64,000 bases of DNA from Alphaproteobacteria bacterium. GTDB lineage: Bacteria > Pseudomonadota > Alphaproteobacteria > Micavibrionales > Micavibrionaceae. The translations under genes and the position numbers were made by a program. Of the stretch, positions 54,550-63,621 are shown piece after piece. The stretch is from contig NVTV01000003.1 in assembly GCA_002401695.1 (NCBI GenBank), positions 186,001-250,000 of the forward strand, read 5' to 3'. Within the stretch, counting starts at the first letter, position 1. Each line of letters opens with the position of its first letter. The notes beneath the pieces are model-generated. The model was not told the DNA's origin, did not search any database, and saw only the letters and a program-made list of their open reading frames with translations.

Positions 54550-55611
54550 TTAAATACGATAACGATGGCGCAAGCCAAGACCTAGTAAGAACAGCAACAT
54601 CAACGCCAATATGCTCTGTGAAAAGGTGAGGGCGTAGATTAAATCGGGGGGTGGCTCATCAAACAAAACCGTCCTAATATCAGAGCGCGCATTACGGCTG
54701 CTGGGAATAAAAGCGAACATTTGGGCGGCGGAATATATCAACGATTTCAAACAATTAAAATGCCCAACGATTTGATAACTTATCCCAATATATGCCGCCA
54801 TATAAAAGAGACAAATATCCCATAACCTATCCAACGGCCTGCTTATAGACCGCCCATAATCACTGAGTTTTTCATACCAGAATTCAGTATTCCACAAATA
54901 ACCGATAGGGCATTTACTGTGTACGCGCTTGGCCTGCATTTCCAAAACATGAAAATCTTGCGCGGCCTGATGATCCTTATTCGCCTCCGCCAATTCTTTT
55001 AGCCGACGGGCGCGGGCGATATCCCCCTTATCGGCAACTGTTTTTTTCTTAACCCAATCTCTATCAAAATCAAAATAACTTTTAAGTTCTCCCTCACATC
55101 GCAGAACACATTTCAAACCATCCAAAGACATATGGTGCGCTGTTTTTGTATGAGTTAAATCAATGATGCAAGGAAACGTCTCATCAGATGAAATATTAAA
55201 AGGTCCATCAAATACAGATGATTCAAAAGAAAACGACTTAATATTTTTAATATTTCCTAAATCCGTAAAAAATGCACTACCCCCAAATTTTACATTCGAA
55301 AATGTTACCTTTCCATTACCAAATTCTGCACATGAAAAGAAAACATCCCCTGCGCCAAATTGTGCTCCAACAAAAGAAACGCCTCCATCACCAAATTGTG
55401 CTCCAATAAAAGAAACATTTCCATTCGGAAAATGAAACCCAACAAAAGAAATAATTGGATGGGTTGTTCTATACTCCGAAAAATCAACACCTGAAAAATC
55501 AACATCAAAATTCTGCCGAAGCATAACCTCGTGATTCCACGCATCCTTCCCCTTCAACCATAAATCTATAGCCTCTTGCCCCTTCAACGGTTTTCTATTT
55601 ACTTTTGCCAT
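54550..55611 (-). CDS. Pentapeptide-repeat-like protein with C-terminal membrane helices
   Basis: A 353-residue protein. An N-terminal region (about 38-115) has irregular repeats of the pattern 'xxFxGAQFGxGxVSF', close to pentapeptide repeats, where F recurs about every five residues. A Lys/Arg-rich helical region follows, then two or three transmembrane segments in the last 100 residues ('IYALTFSQSILALMLLFLL'). The arrangement is like pentapeptide proteins with an ion-channel-like end, function unknown. I take the ATG at 55611, 6 nt after GGAG, over a TTG at 55623. Confidence 0.65.
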   Translation of the reverse strand: MAKVNRKPLKGQEAIDLWLKGKDAWNHEVMLRQNFDVDFSGVDFSEYRTTHPIISFVGFHFPNGNVSFIGAQFGDGGVSFVGAQFGAGDVFFSCAEFGNGKVTFSNVKFGGSAFFTDLGNIKNIKSFSFESSVFDGPFNISSDETFPCIIDLTHTKTAHHMSLDGLKCVLRCEGELKSYFDFDRDWVKKKTVADKGDIARARRLKELAEANKDHQAAQDFHVLEMQAKRVHSKCPIGYLWNTEFWYEKLSDYGRSISRPLDRLWDICLFYMAAYIGISYQIVGHFNCLKSLIYSAAQMFAFIPSSRNARSDIRTVLFDEPPPDLIYALTFSQSILALMLLFLLGLGLRHRYRI

Positions 55612-55670
55612 CATCCACTCCAATTCTTAGTCGCATCAATTTTCATGCTTACAAGGCACAAGGCTGCGCC

Positions 55671-55689
55671 GCGTATTTTCATACGCAAG
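55671..55689 (-). repeat. Hairpin repeat copy 1, 40 bp beyond the hslU stop
   Basis: On the minus strand CTTGCGTATGAAAATACGC forms a 6-bp stem (GCGTAT/ATACGC) capped by a GAAA (GNRA) tetraloop. The identical 19 bases occur at 58330-58348. There is no U-run, so it is not a simple terminator. Confidence 0.85.
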
Positions 55690-55728
55690 CGACATTGTAA
55701 CGCAGTAAGAATGGAAAGGGAAAGACGG

Positions 55729-57072
55729 CTACAAGATAAACTTGCTTAAGTCCGTGGAGTTTGCCAGTTCTTCTACGTGGTCGCGGACGTATTCGGCGGT
55801 GATTACCATGGTTTCGCCGCTGCGGTCGGAGGCGGTGAAGCTGATTTCTTCCAGCAATTTTTCCATCACGGTATGCAACCTGCGCGCGCCGATATTTTCG
55901 ACGCTTTCATTGACTTCAAAGGCGAGGCGGGCGATCTCGTCGATGGCTTCATCTTCGAAGGTTAATGTCATGCCCTCTGTTCCGATTAAGGCTTCGTATT
56001 GCTTAATCAGGCTGGCTTCGGTTTCTTTTAAGATGCGTTTGAAATCATCCACGGTCAGGGCGCGAAGCTCTACCCGAATGGGCAAACGCCCCTGTAATTC
56101 CGCCAGTAAATCCGATGGCTTGGCATAATGAAACGCGCCGCTGGCGATGAATAACATATGGTCAGTCTTCACCGCGCCGTGCTTGGTTGTCACTGTTGTA
56201 CCCTCAATCAGGGGCAGCAAATCACGCTGTACGCCTTCGCGGGAGACATCGCCGCCGCGTACGTCTTGGCGCGCCGCAATCTTATCGACCTCATCAATAA
56301 AGACGATCCCGCTTTGCTGTACGAGTTCCAGCGCATTGGCGGTGATTTTATCATTATCCAACAGCTTATCGGATTCCTCGGCGATTAAAATCTCATAGCT
56401 CTCTTCGACGCTGAGCTTCTTTTTCTTCGTACGATCACCAAAGCCCTTGCCCAACATATCGCCCAAATTCATCATGCCCATTGACGCGCCCGGCATACCG
56501 GGGATGTCCATCATGCCGCCCATCGGACTGGCATTATCCAGTACTTCGATCTCAATCTCGCGATCATTCAGATCACCCTCGCGCAGTTTCTTGCGGAAGT
56601 TCGTACGTGTGCCTTCGCCCGCCGTATCACCGACCAGCGCGTCCAGTACGCGTTCCTCTGCATAGATTTCGGCCTGTACCTTTACCGTTTTGCGCATTTT
56701 TTCCTGCGTCATGCGGATGGCGATCTCCGTCAAATCGCGGATAATTGATTCCACGTCCTTACCGACATAGCCAACTTCAGTAAATTTGGTGGCTTCGACC
56801 TTAATAAACGGGGCGTTCGCCAATTTCGACAAGCGGCGCGCAATTTCCGTCTTACCAACACCTGTCGGCCCGATCATCAGGATATTCTTCGGATAGACCT
56901 CTTCCTGCAATTCAGGATCAAGTTTAGAGCGTCTCCAACGATTACGCAGCGCAACCGCAACCGCGCGCTTTGCATCATTTTGCCCGATGATATGACGATC
57001 CAGCTCGCTCACCGTTTCGCGTGGTGAGAGGGCGGACACAATAGAGGGTTTATCTTTTTTACTATCGAGCAT
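55729..57072 (-). CDS. hslU: ATP-dependent protease ATPase subunit HslU (ClpY)
   Basis: A 447-residue AAA+ unfoldase that feeds substrates to HslV. It has the Walker A motif '[14 protein letters not shown]' (about 68-81), the pore loop region '[13 protein letters not shown]' (Gly-Tyr-Val-Gly), the intermediate domain, Walker B '[14 protein letters not shown]', and the C-terminal 'DLSKFIL' end that docks into HslV. Full length. Unusually hslV is not adjacent: terC lies between them on the other strand, so the two subunits need separate transcripts. Confidence 0.97.
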   Translation of the reverse strand: MLDSKKDKPSIVSALSPRETVSELDRHIIGQNDAKRAVAVALRNRWRRSKLDPELQEEVYPKNILMIGPTGVGKTEIARRLSKLANAPFIKVEATKFTEVGYVGKDVESIIRDLTEIAIRMTQEKMRKTVKVQAEIYAEERVLDALVGDTAGEGTRTNFRKKLREGDLNDREIEIEVLDNASPMGGMMDIPGMPGASMGMMNLGDMLGKGFGDRTKKKKLSVEESYEILIAEESDKLLDNDKITANALELVQQSGIVFIDEVDKIAARQDVRGGDVSREGVQRDLLPLIEGTTVTTKHGAVKTDHMLFIASGAFHYAKPSDLLAELQGRLPIRVELRALTVDDFKRILKETEASLIKQYEALIGTEGMTLTFEDEAIDEIARLAFEVNESVENIGARRLHTVMEKLLEEISFTASDRSGETMVITAEYVRDHVEELANSTDLSKFIL

Positions 57073-57281
57073 AATTTAATCTTTTCTAAAATTGAAGACG
57101 CATTTTATCCTTGTTTGAATAAATTTTCTACCCATAAATGGCAAGTAATATTGTAAAAATATCGGTACTGTCGGCGATCCGCACAGCGTTTCGGTTTTGA
57201 TGGTAATTTCAGCATACCCATGTTACATAAGAAGGAACCTGCGATGCGCCGCGCATTGTACAACGAAGGAATTCTATACTT

Positions 57282-58253
57282 ATGGAAATATATGATTGGG
57301 CGATCTTCTTTGCCCTTGTTCCTATCCTCCTCTATGTTGATCTTGCGATGTTTAATAAGAGCAAAGACAATATCATCGGCTTTAAGCATAGTATGATTTT
57401 GAGCGCATGGTATATCGCCGCGGGACTCGCGTTTGGCCTACTCGTTTGGCATCATTTCGGCGCAGATCGCGCCATGAATTACTACACCGCCTATGTGATC
57501 GAAAAAAGCCTGTCACTGGATAATCTATTCGTCATGTCGGTTATATTTTCCGCCTTTTCTATTCCGCGGCAATATCAACATCGCGTTTTGGTGTGGGGGA
57601 TTATCGGCGTTGTTTTACTGCGCGGTATTATGATTGGCTCCGGCGCGGCGCTCGTCCATAATTTTGACTGGGTCTTATACATCTTTGCTGCCATCCTTAT
57701 CGCCACAGGGATCAAGATGATTTTCATGGATGATGGTGACGATCTGGATAATTTCGAAGAAAAACCCCTTGTGGTCTTTCTGAAAAAACACATGGCATTC
57801 ACCCCGAAACTCCACGGCAATCGGTTTATAGTGCCCAGAGATGAATGCCTTGATGATGAGAAAAAAGGCAGTAAATCTGCCTTTATCGCAACGCCACTGT
57901 TCCTTACCTTAATCGTGATAGAGATCAGTGACGTAATTTTCGCGGTTGATAGTATCCCTGCCGCTCTGTCTGTCACAACAGATGTGTTTGTGGTTTTCAC
58001 CAGTAATATTTTCGCGGTTCTGGGCTTACGTGCCTTATTCTTCGCGGTTGAAAACGTCATTGATCGGTTCGAACTGATGAAATACGCGCTGTCTGCGGTG
58101 TTGATCTTTATCGGCGGGAAAGTCTTTTATAACGGCTTTTTCGGACATATCAGCCCGACAGTATCCCTAACCGTTACCCTAAGCGTTCTCGCCGCAGGCG
58201 TGATATTCTCCCTGATTAAAACCAGAGGTGATGGGGCGGAAACAGAAGAATAA
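57282..58253 (+). CDS. TerC/Alx family integral membrane protein
   Basis: A 323-residue protein with about nine transmembrane helices. Signatures are 'KSLSLDNLFVMSVIF' (about 72-86) and 'IEISDVIFAVDSIPAALSVT' (about 214-233), with conserved Asp residues in membrane segments, plus 'ILGLRALFF'-like sequence. TerC/Alx proteins are linked to manganese or other metal export and tellurite resistance. It is divergent from hslU (209-bp spacer) and convergent with hslV. I saw no yybP-ykoY-type leader. Confidence 0.92.
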   Translation: MEIYDWAIFFALVPILLYVDLAMFNKSKDNIIGFKHSMILSAWYIAAGLAFGLLVWHHFGADRAMNYYTAYVIEKSLSLDNLFVMSVIFSAFSIPRQYQHRVLVWGIIGVVLLRGIMIGSGAALVHNFDWVLYIFAAILIATGIKMIFMDDGDDLDNFEEKPLVVFLKKHMAFTPKLHGNRFIVPRDECLDDEKKGSKSAFIATPLFLTLIVIEISDVIFAVDSIPAALSVTTDVFVVFTSNIFAVLGLRALFFAVENVIDRFELMKYALSAVLIFIGGKVFYNGFFGHISPTVSLTVTLSVLAAGVIFSLIKTRGDGAETEE

Positions 58254-58329
58254 ATAAAGTCCCGCGTATTTGAAGAGACCGCAAATTAAGGGCAAGTATA
58301 TTTTAACGTGGTTAGGAAGATAAGACGAC

Positions 58330-58348
58330 GCGTATTTTCATACGCAAG
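58330..58348 (-). repeat. Hairpin repeat copy 2, 41 bp beyond the hslV stop
   Basis: Identical 19 bases to 55671-55689, again on the 3' side of an hsl gene on the minus strand, with the same GAAA-capped 6-bp stem. The flanks differ, so only the hairpin core is shared. Confidence 0.85.
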
Positions 58349-58388
58349 TTGCAGTCTGACGACATCCACGGTGAAATAAGCGCAGTCT

Positions 58389-58955
58389 TTATAGGGTTTC
58401 GACGGTGATGTTTTCGTTGGTATAAACACAAATATCAGCGGCAATTTTAATGGCTTTACGCGCAATATCTTCGGCGCTCATGTCTTTTTGATCGTAGAGC
58501 GCACGCGCGGCGGCCAGCGCATAATTCCCGCCTGAACCAATGCCGATCAAGCCATCTTGCGGGTCAACGACATCGCCGTTCCCTGTCAAAATCAAAGAAA
58601 CATCTTTATCCGCAACCGCCATTAAGGCTTCTAATTTGCGTAAATATTTATCGGTGCGCCAATCTTTTGCCAGCTCAACACAGGCGCGGGTGAGTTGCCC
58701 GGGGTGCGCCTCAAGTTTTGCTTCCAGACGTTCAAACAATGTAAACGCATCGGCGGTAGAGCCTGCAAACCCAGCAATAATATCATTATCACGGCCAAGC
58801 CTGCGCACCTTGCGGGCATTGCCCTTCAGGACAGTATGCCCCATAGAAACCTGTCCATCGCCTGCGATCACGACATCCTTGCCCTTGCGAACAGAAATAA
58901 TCGTTGTACCGCGCCATTTTTGCGCATTTGCGTAATCTTGAATATCATATGTCAT
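58389..58955 (-). CDS. hslV: ATP-dependent protease proteolytic subunit HslV (ClpQ)
   Basis: A 188-residue threonine peptidase with a short propeptide. The catalytic Thr is T17 in '[12 protein letters not shown]' after cleavage, followed by '[15 protein letters not shown]', 'ARKVRRLG', '[18 protein letters not shown]' and '[17 protein letters not shown]'. It forms a double hexamer with HslU. I prefer the ATG at 58955 to the one at 58991, since the extra 12 residues are not typical. It ends 135 bp from the convergent terC. Confidence 0.96.
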   Translation of the reverse strand: MTYDIQDYANAQKWRGTTIISVRKGKDVVIAGDGQVSMGHTVLKGNARKVRRLGRDNDIIAGFAGSTADAFTLFERLEAKLEAHPGQLTRACVELAKDWRTDKYLRKLEALMAVADKDVSLILTGNGDVVDPQDGLIGIGSGGNYALAAARALYDQKDMSAEDIARKAIKIAADICVYTNENITVETL

Positions 58956-59069
58956 GGCAACGATATGATAGATGGATGGACTCTGTGTCAAGTATGGTCT
59001 TGTAATATCCGCATAATTTTGTCAAAAATAATAACTGCTATATGAAGCGCACATTCAGGAGATTTCCCC

Positions 59070-59675
59070 ATGCAAATAATCGGATCACAGCCAAGCCCCT
59101 TTGTTAGAATAGTGCGCATCACGTGCGAGGAATTGAACATCCCTTATGAACTGCTGGAAACCGGCGCGTTTTCATCGATGACGGCGGAAGATGCCGAGCT
59201 GATCAACAGCAATAACCCCTTGATGAAAGTGCCCGTCCTGCGTGATGAAGGCAAAAATATTATTGATTCGCGTGTTATTGTGAATTACCTGATTAACAAA
59301 TCCGGCGATAAGATCAATGCTGATTTCAATACATCCATTGATGACGAACAACAAAACCTCATCACCATTATTTTAGGCATGGGCGATGCCGGTGTCCTTC
59401 GTTTTATATTCGATAAGACAACAGATCTTGATCTGAATGAAGGATATTTGAAACGCTCGCTCACCCGTATTGAGGCCAGCTTGTCTTATCTTAATGAGCA
59501 AAATGATCTAGGCAAAACATTCGGTGTGCCGGAGCTTATGCTCATCAGTCTGCTGGATTGGTTTAAAAATCGCGGCATCTGTGATTGGCACATGCACAAA
59601 AATCTTGTCGCTCTGTATGATCGCTACGACAAGCGCGTCTCCATTGTCAAAACACGTATGCCAGACAATATTTAA
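59070..59675 (+). CDS. Glutathione S-transferase-like protein
   Basis: A 201-residue protein with a GST N-terminal thioredoxin-like domain ('SQPSPFVRIVRITCEELNIP', 'NPLMKVPVLRDEG', 'IDSRVIVNYL', where the PV and S residues bind glutathione) and an all-helical C-terminal domain ('LKRSLTRIEASLSYLNE'). The catalytic Ser/Cys lies near 'SPFVR'. Substrate unknown. A clear AGGAG precedes the ATG by 8 nt. Confidence 0.85.
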   Translation: MQIIGSQPSPFVRIVRITCEELNIPYELLETGAFSSMTAEDAELINSNNPLMKVPVLRDEGKNIIDSRVIVNYLINKSGDKINADFNTSIDDEQQNLITIILGMGDAGVLRFIFDKTTDLDLNEGYLKRSLTRIEASLSYLNEQNDLGKTFGVPELMLISLLDWFKNRGICDWHMHKNLVALYDRYDKRVSIVKTRMPDNI

Positions 59676-59684
59676 GGCTTGGGT

Positions 59685-61076
59685 TTATTCCAGCTCAATT
59701 TTCAAATGTTTCAACGCATCTTCTATCGGAATGAAAAGATTAAGACCGGAATCACTTTCCGTTGAAAATTGATACATCCCTGCAACACTCATCCCGACCA
59801 GATTACCATGAGCATCCAGAAGAGGGCCACCGCTGTTGCCGCCAATGGTTTGAACATCGCCCTGAATAAAATCCATCTTCGTCCCGAACACGCGGAAATT
59901 TTTACGATGCGCGCTGACGATGCCCTTGCTCAGCGTATCTTGCAGCCGTTTGTTTTTCGGCGCGCCCAGCGCATAGATATCCGCACTGACCTTCGGCCAC
60001 GCAGTTTTGATCGGCAGGGTCACAATCTCCAAATCTTCGGGAACGACCTCCAGCTTTAGCAAAGCCACATCGCGGGGTACGCTTTTGCGCAACACCTCGG
60101 CGATCAGTTTTTCCTTACGCCCCGCCGTCACAACACGCACCCGCATCGCATCACCAATAACATGGGCATTGGTAATAATATGCCCTTCATTGCTGATGAA
60201 ATAACCCGAGCCATGCCCCGCGCCTGCCTGCACCATCACTGCGGCGCGGCGTGTGCGCTCTATATGGTCGCTCAACATAACCTTAGATAAAGGCGGATTA
60301 GAAATCACCACACGCTCTTGCGGATCAAAAATGCGGGGACGGCTTTCGCGCTTCTTTTTCTTGTTCCAGTCTTGCGGCGGTTTGGTGCCATAGAAAATTA
60401 AATCATGGAATTCTTTTTTCGCGCCCAAATTATGCGCCGCCATCGCAAAGGCTTCATTCACCATCAAAGTAACGCCTTCCAAATTCGCGCGCTTGCTGTG
60501 GACATAGCCTTCGGTGGTTGTTTTATAAACAGTTTTGCGGCGCAGATTATCCCAAACACCCCATTCGATTTTCAAGAACAACTTCCCGCTCAGCCCACCC
60601 GTTCCTAAGAACAACGGATCAACAACAGGAAATATAAAGAGCCAATTCGGGTTTTCACACACATTAATTTGCGCATCGATAATCTTCGCGCTGACCTTAT
60701 ATTCAGAGCGTAAGCTCTCGGCATCAATTTCCTCATCAAAAGAAATATTCAGATGACTAACCAGATCATATCCTTGAGCATCCAACGCCTCAACGAAGCT
60801 ATCGCCAATTAAAGTCTGGCTTATATTACCTTTTAAATAATGCCGCCCGACTTCTGAGAAAGACAAAAAGCATCGATGGCGATGAACACCCATCTCCATC
60901 CCGACAGGCAATTTCAGTTTCAGCTTCGTAAATTTTATCGGCGCAGGGTGGGCATCCTCGGGGTGATCCAGACTTGGCATAAATTCTGCTTTTTGTACAG
61001 GGGCGCAGGCCGCCAAAGTGCCTACTGTCAAAACAACTATTAAAAATGGTATGATTTTTGTGTAAGATAAGGTCAT
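59685..61076 (-). CDS. Trypsin-like serine protease lipoprotein
   Basis: A 463-residue lipoprotein (lipobox 'LAACAP', Cys about 24). An N-terminal domain of about 240 residues with no known match precedes a DegP-like protease: 'GSGYFISNEGHIITNAHVIG' (His305), 'RDVALLKLE' (Asp336) and 'GGNSGGPLLDAHGNLVGMS' (Ser415). There is no PDZ domain. It probably acts in the periplasm or at the outer membrane, perhaps in envelope quality control. The N-terminal domain may bind substrate. It is convergent with the GST gene. Confidence 0.9.
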   Translation of the reverse strand: MTLSYTKIIPFLIVVLTVGTLAACAPVQKAEFMPSLDHPEDAHPAPIKFTKLKLKLPVGMEMGVHRHRCFLSFSEVGRHYLKGNISQTLIGDSFVEALDAQGYDLVSHLNISFDEEIDAESLRSEYKVSAKIIDAQINVCENPNWLFIFPVVDPLFLGTGGLSGKLFLKIEWGVWDNLRRKTVYKTTTEGYVHSKRANLEGVTLMVNEAFAMAAHNLGAKKEFHDLIFYGTKPPQDWNKKKKRESRPRIFDPQERVVISNPPLSKVMLSDHIERTRRAAVMVQAGAGHGSGYFISNEGHIITNAHVIGDAMRVRVVTAGRKEKLIAEVLRKSVPRDVALLKLEVVPEDLEIVTLPIKTAWPKVSADIYALGAPKNKRLQDTLSKGIVSAHRKNFRVFGTKMDFIQGDVQTIGGNSGGPLLDAHGNLVGMSVAGMYQFSTESDSGLNLFIPIEDALKHLKIELE

Positions 61077-61152
61077 ATGCTAAGGGTTTGGTAAGGATTA
61101 AATCTTAGACTACGACTGTACCCGAATTTCTAAATGAAGGAAATACACAATA

Positions 61153-61746
61153 ATGAGCGCGCGCACAGGCCAAGTCAGCCGTAAAACAAACGAAACATCG
61201 ATTGAAGTTTCCGTTACTCTTGATGGTACAGGTAAAGCCGATATACATACTGGCGTTGGATTTTTCGACCATATGTTGGAACAGCTCGCGCGCCATTCTT
61301 TGATTGATATGACGATCAAGGCCAAGGGCGACTTACACATTGACGCGCATCACACCGTCGAAGATACCGGCATTGCATTGGGGCAGGCATTAAAGCAAGC
61401 CATCGGTGACAAGACAGGTATCCGCCGCTATGGGCATTTTGATTTGGTGATGGATGAGGCACGCTCCTCCGTTGCGCTCGATTTTTCAAACCGTGCGTAT
61501 CTGGTTTGGGATGCGGCGTTTTCGATTGATCGCCTCGGCGAAATGGATACCGAGCTTTTCCGTGAATTTTTTCAGGCACTCGCAGGGGCGGGTGGCTTGA
61601 CGCTGCACGTTACCAATATTTGCGGCGTTAATAACCACCATATTGCCGAGAGCATCTTTAAGGCGTGCGCCAAATCTTTGCGTATGGCGGTGGAAACAGA
61701 CCCACGCGCGGCAGATCAATTGCCCAGTACAAAGGGCGCGCTTTAA
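61153..61746 (+). CDS. hisB: Imidazoleglycerol-phosphate dehydratase
   Basis: A 197-residue single-domain HisB of normal length for the sixth step of histidine biosynthesis. Metal-binding His-rich motifs are '[17 protein letters not shown]', '[17 protein letters not shown]' and '[18 protein letters not shown]'. It stands alone here; hisD lies 540 bp away on the opposite strand, while hisH, hisA and hisF are outside the window. Confidence 0.95.
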   Translation: MSARTGQVSRKTNETSIEVSVTLDGTGKADIHTGVGFFDHMLEQLARHSLIDMTIKAKGDLHIDAHHTVEDTGIALGQALKQAIGDKTGIRRYGHFDLVMDEARSSVALDFSNRAYLVWDAAFSIDRLGEMDTELFREFFQALAGAGGLTLHVTNICGVNNHHIAESIFKACAKSLRMAVETDPRAADQLPSTKGAL

Positions 61747-61758
61747 GCCTATAGAATC

Positions 61759-62280
61759 TCAATCCAGAGGATAGGCAATTTCGACAATTTCAATTTCTTC
61801 AATGCCACCATCAGTGCGCACTTTTACGGTGTCGCCCTCCTCGGCTTTTAGCATGGCTTTGCCAACGGGGGACAGCCAGTTGATTTTACCCTTTTCGAAA
61901 TCCGCCTCATCAACGCCGACAAGATGGACTGTTACTTCACTGTCATCCGCGCGGGCATAAGTTACGCGCGCACCGAAATAGATGCGCTCTAAATTTTGCT
62001 GGTCTTTGGGATCAACGATTTTACTCTTATCCAGTTTTTTCATTAAATAACGCAACCGCCCATCAATCTCGCGCAGACGTTTTTTATTATAGATGTAATC
62101 ACCATTTTCAGACCGATCACCATTGCCCGCCGCCCAAGAGACAATCGCACAAATCTTCGGACGCTCCTCAAGAATCAACCAATCCATCTCTTTATCAAGA
62201 ACGGCATGCCCCGTTGGCGTCATATAATGTATGGCCTCTGGAATGGGCTGCTTGGGGGAATTGTTACGTTTTCTACTCAT
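61759..62280 (-). CDS. greB: Transcription elongation factor GreB/GreA family
   Basis: A 173-residue Gre factor: an N-terminal coiled coil (about 20-90, 'YMTPTGHAVLDKEMDWLILE' and 'EIDGRLRYLMKKLDKSKIVD') with acidic tip residues that enter the RNA polymerase channel, and a C-terminal FKBP-like domain ('ISWLSPVGKAML'-type 'NWLSPVGKAMLKAEEGD'). It rescues backtracked polymerase by RNA cleavage. The N-terminal basic extension suits GreB. It starts 5 bp after the hisD stop. Confidence 0.9.
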   Translation of the reverse strand: MSRKRNNSPKQPIPEAIHYMTPTGHAVLDKEMDWLILEERPKICAIVSWAAGNGDRSENGDYIYNKKRLREIDGRLRYLMKKLDKSKIVDPKDQQNLERIYFGARVTYARADDSEVTVHLVGVDEADFEKGKINWLSPVGKAMLKAEEGDTVKVRTDGGIEEIEIVEIAYPLD

Positions 62281-62285
62281 CGCCT

Positions 62286-63599
62286 TTAAACCTTACGGCG
62301 GCGCAAAACCTCACCATGGGCGGGGAAGTCTTCGTAGTCGGTCATCGTGCAGACCGCATCTTTCAAGCTCTCGAACCCTTGTTTATCACAGCGCGAGATT
62401 GAGGTGCGTTTAAGGAAATCCCAAACAGAGGTGCAGGAATACGTATGCGCGTTGCCGCCCGTGGGCAACACATGGTTCACACCAATCCCATAATTCCCGA
62501 GACTGGAAGGTGTATATTCGCCAAGCAAAATTTCACCCGCATGGGTGAGTTGATCCAGATAGTTTTCACCATCTTTGATTTTCAGATGTAGATGCTCCGG
62601 CGCGTAGGCGTTACTAAAGGCGATGGAGGCTTCCAAGCTCTCGGTCAGGATAATCCCGCCATAGCTATCTTCTGATCCCGCCATCACATGCGCGCAAATA
62701 TCGCGATGCTTTTCAGGCAAGCTGTTAATCACGGCAGGCATATTTTCCTGCACATATTTTGCTAAGGCCGCGTCATGCGTGACCAGCAAAGCGCCGCTAT
62801 CCTTGCCGTGTTCTGCTTCGTTCAGCACATCTAATATCGTGTTATCAAAATTCGCACTGCCATCCGCCAGAACGATAGATTCAGATGGCCCAGCGGGCAT
62901 CCCCGGATCCATAATGTCAGAGAGGATACGTTTTGCAGCAGCAACATAAGGGCTGCCCGGCCCCAGAACTTTTTTCACTTTTGGTACGCTTTGCGTCCCA
63001 TAACCCAGCGCAGCAATACCCTGCGCCCCGCCACATTTATAGACATCTTCAATGCCGCATAATTTCGCAGTATAAAGCGTCGCATCATCAATCGAGCCAT
63101 CAGCCGTTGGCGGTGTCACCACGGCAATGGTCTTCACCCCTGCAATAACTGCGGGCAATGCCAGCATATAAAGTGCAGAAGGAAATGCGCCCTTACCGCG
63201 CGGCACATAGAGACCAACAGAGTCAATCGCGCTGACTTGCTCGCCCGCCCAGACGCCAGGTTCGATTTCCACCATCCAGCGATCTTCCACGCGGCGAAAT
63301 TGTTCCACGTGAAACTTATCCACATTTGCCGCGCATCGCTTAATCGCCGCCTTTAAATCATCATCCAGATTTTCTTCCGCACGGGCGAATTCTTCGGGGG
63401 TGGCTTTGATGTTCTCAATCTCTGCGCCTTCGAATTTCTTGGCGTAGCGTCTTAACGCCTCATCACCATGAACCCGCACATCTTCGATAATCGGTTGCAC
63501 GATTTTGCACACAGCATCAATATCGGCTTGCGCACGGCGCATAATGCGCGCTTGCGTTTCCGGATCAGTTTCATTCCAACGGTAAAGATTTATATCCAT
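62286..63599 (-). CDS. hisD: Histidinol dehydrogenase
   Basis: A 437-residue zinc enzyme for the last two steps of histidine biosynthesis. 'LYVPRGKGAFPSALYM', 'GVKTIAVVTPP', 'VYKCGGAQGIAALGYGT', 'ILGPGSPYV'-type 'VLGPGSPYVAAAK', 'DPGMPAGPSESIVLAD' and the C-terminal 'GEYTPSSLGNYGIGVNHVLP' are all typical. I begin at the ATG at 63599, where the conserved region starts, rather than at 63701, whose extension would overlap the upstream gene. Confidence 0.95.
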   Translation of the reverse strand: MDINLYRWNETDPETQARIMRRAQADIDAVCKIVQPIIEDVRVHGDEALRRYAKKFEGAEIENIKATPEEFARAEENLDDDLKAAIKRCAANVDKFHVEQFRRVEDRWMVEIEPGVWAGEQVSAIDSVGLYVPRGKGAFPSALYMLALPAVIAGVKTIAVVTPPTADGSIDDATLYTAKLCGIEDVYKCGGAQGIAALGYGTQSVPKVKKVLGPGSPYVAAAKRILSDIMDPGMPAGPSESIVLADGSANFDNTILDVLNEAEHGKDSGALLVTHDAALAKYVQENMPAVINSLPEKHRDICAHVMAGSEDSYGGIILTESLEASIAFSNAYAPEHLHLKIKDGENYLDQLTHAGEILLGEYTPSSLGNYGIGVNHVLPTGGNAHTYSCTSVWDFLKRTSISRCDKQGFESLKDAVCTMTDYEDFPAHGEVLRRRKV

Positions 63600-63621
63600 A
63601 GCAATTTGTTTAAAACGCCGT

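Noticed and set aside
55671-55689. Hairpin as an hslU terminator
   Set aside because: A short 6-bp stem with no following U-run; kept as a repeat instead.
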